Shown piece after piece: positions 54,501 through 64,000 of a stretch of DNA of 64,000 nucleotides. Below the pieces are notes generated by a model. It saw only the letters and a program-made list of their open reading frames with translations. It made no database searches and had not been told where the DNA came from. The stretch is from contig NZ_VPFD01000018.1 in assembly GCF_008014745.1 (NCBI RefSeq), positions 59,032 to 123,031 on the forward strand, in the 5' to 3' direction. Position 1 is the first letter of the stretch. The number at the start of each line of letters is the position of its first letter. The stretch is from Massilia arenae (GTDB taxonomy: Bacteria; Pseudomonadota; Gammaproteobacteria; Burkholderiales; Burkholderiaceae_D). Made by a program: the position numbers and the translations under genes.

Positions 54501-55660
54501 TCTGGTTGGAAGTTTAGATGGCCGATTACTAGTTCGCGCCACTGCCCGAGTTCCGGGTGGAGCGCTAGCCATAAAAAACCGGTTTTGTCATTGGTTGGGG
54601 CGAAACTCCACAGTTCCATGGCGAAACGGTACTTCCGCCAACACTCGATTTCTTCGATGAGGGCTTTCGCTTCTCCCAAATCGGTGATCTTGAGGACGCC
54701 TACAACCTCTGGAACGGTTGGGATCCTTTTTAAGTTTTCAAAAAGTCGATCGCATGCGGCAACTACTTGGGCCGGCACCTGCTGGGTCCAGCTCTGGCGC
54801 CACAGCTGCATCGAACTAGTTACCCGGTTATTTTTTGCGCTTAATGACTTGCCAGGGCCAAGAAATTCTTTCATTCCCTCCGCTTGAATCATCTCGTAAC
54901 TTGGCAATAGATTAGTGCGCTGGAAACAATTTTCGATATAGTCGACCGTTTCCTTTCGGTCTTGCTCTCTTAGTATCTGAGGAGGTGTTCTCGTATAGCC
55001 GTTCGCGAACTCGGCCCAAGCCTCGATCAAGGCGCGATTTGTGGGACGATAGATTGACCTATCTTGAAAAGTTGGCCCTCCTAGAGGTCCGGAGATCGCA
55101 CCAAGACCGCGCATTGAAAAATCTCGGCTACCGGTCTCAAACTGTTTCGTACAGACGGTATGCAAAATCTTGAGGCGTTCTATTGCTTTTAATATAACGG
55201 GATCTTTTGAATTTCGGTTCGCTAGCATCCTATTGACGAGGTCCTCTAGCGTTTTGTCTGGATGTATGGAGGGTACTGCTTTACTACTGTCGAGTGATCT
55301 CTTTGTAACACTGTCCTTTTTTACGGATGTGTTCTTGTCCCGCGTCGTTCCACCCGCAAATAGCGCCCACGCTTTTATTAACTCACGATGGCGCGGCTTA
55401 TATATTGATTGATCTGTAAGGATAGGTCCGCCACACGAGTTGCAGTGGTGCGAGACGTTCCGTTTTGAGAAGTCTTTTGACCCAGCTTCGAACAGTTCTC
55501 GACAGACCGAATGGAGGATTTCGAGCCAGTTTATAGCCCGTACGGCAAATTGACTTGATCGGTTGTTATTTCTCTTAATTTTCCCCAGCAAACCTTCGAA
55601 AATCACATCGGGGTGAGTAATCTCAGCAAGGGGAGTAGAATCGCTGCGTTGTTTAGTCAA
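51539..55660 (-). CDS. gmtZ: GmtZ-like very large tyrosine-type integrase
   Basis: 1373 residues from a TTG at 55660 with GAGGA 7 bases upstream, overlapping the gmtY stop by 8 bases; an ATG at 55741 would give 1400 residues but an 89-bp overlap. The N-terminal third has two or three repeats of an IHPDxxxEGLL...RAIxxLxxLHxVC...GGPxxxDxSIYxP type. Around residues 959-996 is HSLRVSLIT...AGHARILMTLYY, a tyrosine-recombinase-like H-x-x-R, G-H and Tyr set. A Cys-rich part (GLCAKGGMGCASGG, NCVRCRW) follows. AT-rich (27 of 60 bases G+C at 55201-55260). Confidence 0.75.
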   Translation of the reverse strand: MTKQRSDSTPLAEITHPDVIFEGLLGKIKRNNNRSSQFAVRAINWLEILHSVCRELFEAGSKDFSKRNVSHHCNSCGGPILTDQSIYKPRHRELIKAWALFAGGTTRDKNTSVKKDSVTKRSLDSSKAVPSIHPDKTLEDLVNRMLANRNSKDPVILKAIERLKILHTVCTKQFETGSRDFSMRGLGAISGPLGGPTFQDRSIYRPTNRALIEAWAEFANGYTRTPPQILREQDRKETVDYIENCFQRTNLLPSYEMIQAEGMKEFLGPGKSLSAKNNRVTSSMQLWRQSWTQQVPAQVVAACDRLFENLKRIPTVPEVVGVLKITDLGEAKALIEEIECWRKYRFAMELWSFAPTNDKTGFLWLALHPELGQWRELVIGHLNFQPEHRKSLHLALHTFFARYLLAGNVKLTPQAFLTNGYSPPDFFKFSTKERGTAASKKECVAINAFIEYVLDRGNDFVEIDNHGHRIRKAQYKNNFVSIKSGTATSRSKNPVNRRVRVGALQDPELTYLIRVNPNFEQWRVYAVNWLASTTANLGAAQTAIREIFIDYVSAEHLPSDPSTLLSAEWQRNNPVPSYRETALSTVGSRHARAHFSKAIEFIDYVLETYYSAEDDFGRRVVSGDFRNFLADQGADIPAAKGQGAHSNKEVLPSRYIRYVRELICPSGAKNFGDLKWAQRSFPAADWFQVDPEKIDKDDPDCVWRIRTIFAKGSRKQITKSKQVYEIWYPGRTIAMLLKLELPLRTYQVRMLDSGEADSWWYEGSTCGRNGRDELIYRAGQFRKSNSTLACNIGNIERHAGVFRRMPDSVSGKVFAGLFINTNKTQDRGQEQWDRGYVVPWQHGKVLYWCERLRDWQRKYNPISALVPCTALPEKVLGTKTELQKQQMGSMCFLFRDPCAAQNERTWPIANGKLVVLWIKVLEELEVICARNGHTTVDGARLQFVYEEDGGRNCGLYSLHSLRVSLITHLATEGGVEMQILSECIAGHARILMTLYYKKSGISYVSDVMECASERIKDETAEQKSWIRWVKDASLKQLEVNSATVDVSVTQAIKDAFSQGGTSLIRTNLGLCAKGGMGCASGGKIIDEDTGVVSYGATPGYPQQKNCVRCRWFMTGPAFLQALVHHWNLLHFNLGDSGHRYLETSSEITALESAMLECQRLNKVFEHHARLEQLRHSLSVIYDGNEKIAEDSLATMKLIVRCKHIIDAAADPNSDVVLLAVGGMDEVKINVSECSELEQILTTAVGSTIYVDEDAQKAVLKAGNAFDRMLIMNDKEPLFFKLSEKELPSVILHMTSLLQAYAGSIGKAVPFIEGAERLSALGLFGASNEIINLASAGNRLNLTNIKRSKIDATTLKETPPPLQPPRIAMMRVEK

Positions 55661-57203
55661 ACCGTTTTCCTCTATTTCTACGTTGTGGCGCACTCCATAT
55701 ATGGGTGCGGCTACGATCTTCCGAGCCTGTCCAGATGTCAATCAGATTTGTCTGACGGTTCAGTGCCTGGTCGTCGTTAGCGCCCGCGCTTTCTTCGTGC
55801 AGAATTCTTCGCGTTGCGGCGTCCAGCGATTCAGTAACCTGTTCCACCGTTGGTACTCTGTACACGTCTTGTGATAGCAAAGAGCTATGCCCAAACATTT
55901 CTTGCGCATCGTATTTATCGATGCCGGCCTTGTTTGCACGTATACCAACGCTGTGCCTGCCTCCGTGTGGAGTAGTGCCATGGAGTTTGCCATGGGGCAG
56001 TCCGATCCGTGTTACTGCTCGCTTCCAGGTCGCGCAAAATGCGCCAATAGTATATGGCTCCCCTTTGTGCTTTCCTTTGTGTGACACGAACGCAAACGGG
56101 TGCCGCGCGCTATCGATGCCGAGTCGCGCGCGCTGCTCCATGTAATTATGGTAAGCGTATAGGAATGCTTCAGCCATATCAGTGGGCAGCCAGTGAACAT
56201 GCAGAAACTGTGCTTTCTCGTCTGTAAACGCGCGGCCTTTGAACCCGGCGTGGTAATTGCCGTGAGCTGTCGTGCGAGGCGCATATCGCGGATGAAATAT
56301 CTGAAGGTACGCTTGGCGGTTAGCAGCCCTACGGCCGTTTACCTTAGGATTTTCCGGTGCCTGTCCTTCCACAGGATGATAAATTCGAACTAGAGCTTCT
56401 CCTGGCCGCGTGGGATTTTCCATTACGTCTCCAGTCCATAGTTGGAATGGTTCTGATAGCCTCCTGGCGCCGTATACGAGCAATAAAGCGATGCAGATGC
56501 CGCGCCAGTCAAATTTTTCAAGGATATCCTCTTCATCTGTCTTGCCATGTCGAACGAAGCCATCGCGGAATAAAGCGGTTTCAAAATCTGGTGGAAACGC
56601 CTTAGCAGCGCTAGCCTTGCCCAGCGGCTGTCGCCGTAATTTCATACTTCTTGCTTGTCCCAGACTTGCGGATTTCTTAGTGGTCAGCCTAAGATGGCCT
56701 AAGAATGAAAACTGATTTTGACGATACCATGCAATCCAGTTAAACCGCTGCGCGGAAGTAGTTGCATCAGTCCAGGGATTTAATGAAAGTGGAATATAGT
56801 TCTTTATTACCATCCAATCCGAGAATTCTTCGAGCATACGTAGCTTTGGGTTTACCGTTTTGGCGCTAGACGGAAACCAGCATAGCAAGCTCGGATCGTT
56901 CTCTGTCTCATCGAATGTTCCGTTATAGAGCGAGTTGACAAATCCCCCGAAAAGATCAGTCGGCTTTAGAATTTTCCCATTTGCATCGATATAATCGATG
57001 AGCTGCCCGACAATTTCACAAAGCTTCACCATCCATGACTGACTGCGTTCGTGATGACGCGATAGGAAATAGAAAAGCAAGGGCTCTAGTACATTTACCT
57101 TTTCTGCAGTAAGCATGACGATCACCGGTAGACGGACGAAGCCCCCAGTAACGTCCAGCTTCACTTTGACCCAGATACGCGCATGCTTCAAACTTGCCCC
57201 CAA
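55653..57203 (-). CDS. gmtY: GmtY-like tyrosine recombinase
   Basis: 516 residues from a TTG at 57203. The catalytic set of tyrosine recombinases is complete: R247/R248 in GARRLSE, H413-x-x-R416 in HGGRH, H439 in FGHSS, and nucleophile Y448 nine residues later. It is the first of three tightly overlapping genes, gmtY-gmtZ-gmtX. The N-terminus is uncertain: another frame just upstream (FYQSLVGGKFE) abuts a G5 run at 57197-57201, so a frameshift or a different start is possible. Probable role: excision and integration of the element. Confidence 0.85.
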   Translation of the reverse strand: MGASLKHARIWVKVKLDVTGGFVRLPVIVMLTAEKVNVLEPLLFYFLSRHHERSQSWMVKLCEIVGQLIDYIDANGKILKPTDLFGGFVNSLYNGTFDETENDPSLLCWFPSSAKTVNPKLRMLEEFSDWMVIKNYIPLSLNPWTDATTSAQRFNWIAWYRQNQFSFLGHLRLTTKKSASLGQARSMKLRRQPLGKASAAKAFPPDFETALFRDGFVRHGKTDEEDILEKFDWRGICIALLLVYGARRLSEPFQLWTGDVMENPTRPGEALVRIYHPVEGQAPENPKVNGRRAANRQAYLQIFHPRYAPRTTAHGNYHAGFKGRAFTDEKAQFLHVHWLPTDMAEAFLYAYHNYMEQRARLGIDSARHPFAFVSHKGKHKGEPYTIGAFCATWKRAVTRIGLPHGKLHGTTPHGGRHSVGIRANKAGIDKYDAQEMFGHSSLLSQDVYRVPTVEQVTESLDAATRRILHEESAGANDDQALNRQTNLIDIWTGSEDRSRTHIWSAPQRRNRGKRFD

Positions 57204-57533
57204 CTAAGGATTGATAAAACTGACGTCGGCCGATGACGGTGATCCATTGCTCAGCCGGTTGTGCACGGCCGTACTTGGACCTCGCGCTGGAGACGGTGTT
57301 GCCAATATGCAATGCTTAGCTACAGTGGGCGCCTACGTGACGTGGTAGCGAGATAAGTTCGTAGCACGCTACGAGGTCGCCGCCGCGATGCCGGGTGTCA
57401 ACGATTGTTATTGTTACTTTTATTTCAGTCGAGAACAATGCCGGGCGGGAAAAAACTGTCTGAGCGGGCAGGGGTATGAGCCAGTGTCAATGACGAAGAG
57501 CTGGAATTGTTATAGATGAGTTTGGGCCCATAA
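57204..57533. other. element end region between gmtY and host junction
   Basis: 330 bp without a convincing gene. A minus-strand open frame from 57312 may contain an N-terminal extension of GmtY in a different frame. From about 57400 the sequence is non-coding in appearance, ending with TTTGGGCCCATAA directly against host sequence at about 57534. This is likely the right end of the mobile element. Confidence 0.55.
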
Positions 57534-57536
57534 CAG
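57525..57536. repeat. 12-bp direct repeat, right copy at the host junction
   Basis: GGCCCATAACAG; see the left copy at 49227-49238 (11 of 12 identical). Its last three bases (CAG) coincide with the first bases of the host HD gene stump. Confidence 0.3.
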
Positions 57537-57698
57537 CGGCCAGGCCGAGTGGCCGCCCCAGCGATAGGTGCGGGCCAGGCCGAGCGCCAGGTCGGCGTCG
57601 TCCCAGTCGAAGGGTGTCGGGTCGAGCAGGTCGAGGCGGCGACCGGAGGGCATGCGGACCCAGGCGCGGGTTCGGTCTGGCGTGGAGGGGATGGACAT
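57534..57698 (-). pseudogene. N-terminal stump of host HD phosphohydrolase at island junction
   Basis: From the ATG at 57698 the frame reads MSIPSTPDRTRAWVRMPSGR, then RLDLLDPTPFDWDDADLALGLARTYRWGGHSAWPL, the N-terminal part of a YfbR-like HD phosphohydrolase. Similarity stops abruptly at 57534, just before the catalytic SVAxHS segment would begin; the open frame ends at 57510 in unrelated sequence. The rest of the gene is not in the window. It is divergent from glpD. Confidence 0.82.
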
Positions 57699-57814
57699 GT
57701 GGCGATTTTACACACCGGCCCGTCCATTCTCCGCATAATTGATGCAGGCGAACGCAGGCCCTGCGCGCCCGCGTAAAGTGGATCGGATGCGCTGGAGGCC
57801 ATGATGGAGGGGCG

Positions 57815-59356
57815 ATGGGAGCGGACACGACGATCGATTGCGACTTGCTGGTGGTCGGCGGCGGCATCAATGGCGCCGGCATCGCGCGCGATGCGGCCGG
57901 GCGCGGGCTGACGGTGGTGCTGTGCGAAAAGGACGACCTGGGCGCGCATACCTCGTCCGCCTCCAGCAAGCTGATCCATGGCGGGTTGCGCTACCTCGAA
58001 TACCGCGAATTCGGCCTGGTGCGCAAGGCGCTGGCCGAGCGCGAGACCCTGCTCAGGAGCGCTCCGCACATCATGCGTCCTTTGCGCTTCGTGATGCCGC
58101 ACGTTCCCGGGCAGCGGCCGGCCTGGCTGATCCGCGCCGGCCTGTTCCTCTACGACCGCCTGGCGCCGCGCGCCTTCCTGCCCGCGTCGAGCGCGATCGA
58201 GCTGGCCGGCCACCGCGCCGGCGCGCCGCTCAAGCCCGAGTATACGCGCGCTTTCGCTTATTCCGACGGCTGGGTCGACGATGCGCGGCTGGTGGTGCTC
58301 AACGCCCTCGATGCGCACGAGCGCGGCGCGCGGGTGCTGACCCATGCGACCTGCGACGAGGTGGTGCGGCGCGCCGCACACTGGGAAGCGAACATCGTCC
58401 ACGATGGCGTGCCCCTGACCGTGCGGGCGCGCGGCCTGGTCAACGCCGCCGGCCCGTGGGCGGCCCGCTTCGCCGGGCGCGCCAACCGGGAGGCGCCGCA
58501 TCGCGCGCTGCGCCTGATCAAGGGCAGTCACATCGTCGTGCCGCGCCTGTTCGAGCACAGTTGCGCCTACCTGTTCCAGCATGCGGACGGGCGGGTCGTG
58601 TTCGCGATCCCCTACGAAGAAGCGTTCACCCTGGTCGGCACCACCGACGTCGACTTCGCGGGCGATCCCGGCGCGGCCGCGATCGACGAGGGCGAGACGC
58701 GCTACCTGTGCGCGCTGGCCAACCGCTACTTCAAGCGTCAGCTGGCGCCGGCCGACGTGGTGTGGAGTTATTCGGGCGTGCGTCCGCTGCTGGAAGACGA
58801 TGCCGGCAATCCGGCGGCGATCACGCGCGACTACTTTCTGGAACACGACGCCGGCGGCCCGCCGCTGCTCTCGGTCTTCGGCGGCAAGATCACCACCTAC
58901 CGCAAGTTGGCCGAGGAAGCGGTCGACTGGATCGCGCCGCTGCTCGGCAAGACGCCGACGGGAGCGTGGACGGCGCAGGCCGTGCTGCCGGGCGGTGACC
59001 TGTTCGGGCCGCAACCCGACAGCCGCGGCGTGCTGGAGTTCGACCGCTGGGTGGCGGCGCTGCAGCGGCGCCATGCCTGGCTGCCCAAGCCGCTGGCGCT
59101 GCGCTATGCGCGCGCCTATGGCACGCGGGTGGACATCCTGCTGGGGGCCAGCCGGTCGCTGGCCGACCTGGGCAACGAGGTGGCGCCGGGGCTGTACGAG
59201 GCCGAGCTGCGCTACCTGATGCGGCACGAGTGGGCCCGCGGCGCGGCCGACGTGCTGTGGCGCCGCACCAAGCTGGGCCTGCACCTGCGGCCGGGTGTGG
59301 CGGGCAGGATCGATGCGTGGATGGCCGCGGAACGGTCGGCCACCGCCATCGTGTAA
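57815..59356 (+). CDS. glpD: glycerol-3-phosphate dehydrogenase GlpD
   Basis: 513 residues with GGAGG before the ATG. FAD motif VVGGGINGAGIARDAAGRGL, then SSASSKLIHGGLRYLE, and the C-terminal VVWSYSGVRPLLEDD block of GlpD. It is a membrane-associated flavoenzyme that oxidises glycerol-3-phosphate to dihydroxyacetone phosphate and passes electrons to quinone. High GC (44 of 60 at 58141-58200) marks the return to core chromosome. Confidence 0.95.
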   Translation: MGADTTIDCDLLVVGGGINGAGIARDAAGRGLTVVLCEKDDLGAHTSSASSKLIHGGLRYLEYREFGLVRKALAERETLLRSAPHIMRPLRFVMPHVPGQRPAWLIRAGLFLYDRLAPRAFLPASSAIELAGHRAGAPLKPEYTRAFAYSDGWVDDARLVVLNALDAHERGARVLTHATCDEVVRRAAHWEANIVHDGVPLTVRARGLVNAAGPWAARFAGRANREAPHRALRLIKGSHIVVPRLFEHSCAYLFQHADGRVVFAIPYEEAFTLVGTTDVDFAGDPGAAAIDEGETRYLCALANRYFKRQLAPADVVWSYSGVRPLLEDDAGNPAAITRDYFLEHDAGGPPLLSVFGGKITTYRKLAEEAVDWIAPLLGKTPTGAWTAQAVLPGGDLFGPQPDSRGVLEFDRWVAALQRRHAWLPKPLALRYARAYGTRVDILLGASRSLADLGNEVAPGLYEAELRYLMRHEWARGAADVLWRRTKLGLHLRPGVAGRIDAWMAAERSATAIV

Positions 59357-59359
59357 GGC

Positions 59360-60202
59360 TCAGCGTACCCGCTTGTACCAGGCCCCATCCTCGAACAGGG
59401 GCTGGTAGTCTGCCGCTCCCGCATCGCCCGGCGCCAGCTCGCGGTCGATCCCGAGCACCCCGAACAAGGCCAGGCTGTCCCTGAACAGGCGCAGCACGCG
59501 CTGGCGCAGCACCGGGCCGAAGTCGGGCAGGGCGCGGCAGCAGACGATTGCGTGGAACTCGTTGAACGAGCCGTCCGTCACCAGGCAGTACTGCAGCCAG
59601 GTGATGCGCTCGCGCAGCCGCGGCAAGAGGCGCGCGCGGCCATCGCTGACCTCGAAGTAATCGGCCAGCCGGCCCGTGCCTCCGCTGGCCTCGTAGCCGC
59701 GCTGGGCCTCTACCAGCATCGTTGCCGGCAAGGTCGCTTCACGCGCCTCGAACAGGAGTTCGTCGCTGGACAGGGTCGCGAACACCTCGGTGCGTCCGTA
59801 CAGCTTTTCCTCGGCCAGCAGCACGGCCAGGGTCCAGGCTTCGCCCACGCCGGCCACCTCGGGCAGCCAGACCTTGGGCAGCGCGGTCGGACGCAGGCTG
59901 TCGGCCAGCGCACTGCGCTGGCGCCGCGCCCAGTCGGGACGGTCGAACAGCGCCGCCGGCTGCACCGCCAGCGCGCGTACCACGCCCAGCGCCGCGCCGG
60001 GCGCATGCAGCACCTGCTCCTGCAGCCGCGTCAGGTTCGGCAGGGCGTGCAGGCGCGCCAGGTCCTGCAGCCGGCGGCGCAGGATGGCGCGCTCGTGGCT
60101 GCGGTAGTCGAAGCCGAAACGTTGGTACAGCGCTTCGAGCAGCAGCTCGATCTCGAGCTCCGCCAGGCCGGTATCGACCGGCACACCAGTCAATGCGTTC
60201 AC
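59360..60202 (-). CDS. CheR-like protein with degenerate SAM-binding motif
   Basis: 280 residues with CheR layout: an N-terminal helical domain (LLLEALYQRFGFDYRSHERAI) and a methyltransferase-like domain. The usual GCSTGEEPYSLA reads AGVGEAWTLAVLLAEE and the usual CRNVLIYF reads CCRALPDF, so AdoMet binding is doubtful. It lies 7 bp downstream of the hybrid kinase gene on the same strand. Such CheR-like proteins accompany hybrid kinases in Oxalobacteraceae. It converges tail-to-tail with glpD, 3 bp apart. Confidence 0.8.
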   Translation of the reverse strand: MNALTGVPVDTGLAELEIELLLEALYQRFGFDYRSHERAILRRRLQDLARLHALPNLTRLQEQVLHAPGAALGVVRALAVQPAALFDRPDWARRQRSALADSLRPTALPKVWLPEVAGVGEAWTLAVLLAEEKLYGRTEVFATLSSDELLFEAREATLPATMLVEAQRGYEASGGTGRLADYFEVSDGRARLLPRLRERITWLQYCLVTDGSFNEFHAIVCCRALPDFGPVLRQRVLRLFRDSLALFGVLGIDRELAPGDAGAADYQPLFEDGAWYKRVR

Positions 60203-60209
60203 TGGTGCC

Positions 60210-64000
<3,791 letters not shown>

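Noticed and set aside
57425..59284. 619-codon minus-strand frame opposite glpD
   Set aside because: Shadow of glpD; it also runs across the element junction, which no real gene would.

Overview
This window looks like part of a betaproteobacterial chromosome, probably order Burkholderiales and plausibly Oxalobacteraceae (Massilia-like). That placement is an inference from high GC, the style of the Czc/Pbr/Cop proteins and the glpD / CheR-like / HAMP-repeat hybrid-kinase right flank; no 16S or other marker is present. Most of it (about 1-49 kb) is a dense metal and metalloid resistance island. It is followed by a visibly AT-richer three-gene recombinase module (about 50-57.5 kb) and then GC-rich core-like sequence (57.5-64 kb).

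Layout. 1-9.6 kb, minus strand: a periplasmic copper block with DUF305 protein, cytochrome c, a decayed IS66, NTF2-like protein, CopD, CopC, CusF-like protein, DUF411 protein, multicopper oxidase, TolC-type protein and two His-rich exported proteins. 9.7-12.3 kb: a Cu(I) P-type ATPase behind a textbook CueR-type promoter. 12.7-20.1 kb: a cation diffusion facilitator (CDF) fused to two HMA-like domains, a divalent-metal MerR regulator and a czcCBA RND system, with MerR-type operators on both sides of the regulator. 20.1-23.4 kb: an internally deleted lpd remnant, lspA, CzcI-like and CzcE-like genes, a frameshifted CDF and a lipoprotein. 23.5-28.5 kb: a lead/cadmium/zinc unit (PbrT-like, PbrR/CadR-like, PbrA/CadA/ZntA-type ATPase). 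28.6-38.4 kb, minus strand: czcI-czcCBA, a degenerate CDF-like protein, a small membrane protein, czcD, gmhA and a beta-propeller protein. 38.5-45.5 kb: ynfA and an arsenic cluster (arsH, arsC, arsB, arsC2, arsR1 / arsR2, flavoprotein monooxygenase, MFS).

45.7-49.1 kb holds a likely defence pair: a zinc-ribbon protein with a HEPN-type RxxxxH motif and a RloC-like AAA_13 ATPase with a zinc-hook CxxC. Then come decayed imuA-imuB fragments, an intact HD phosphohydrolase, and three minus-strand genes that I read as the gamma-mobile-trio (GmtX, GmtZ, GmtY). Both large proteins carry tyrosine-recombinase signatures, which parallels Tn554. At about 57.53 kb the element abuts the N-terminal stump of a host HD phosphohydrolase of the same family as the one carried at 50.1 kb. 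This suggests insertion into that gene with a carried replacement copy.

How the parts work together: cytoplasmic export by P-type ATPases and CDFs, periplasm-to-outside export by two Czc RND pumps, periplasmic oxidation and binding of copper by the Cop proteins, and reduction and extrusion of arsenic. Control is by MerR-family promoters with 19-bp spacers and by ArsR operators that can be read directly from the sequence. No tRNA, rRNA or CRISPR array was seen.
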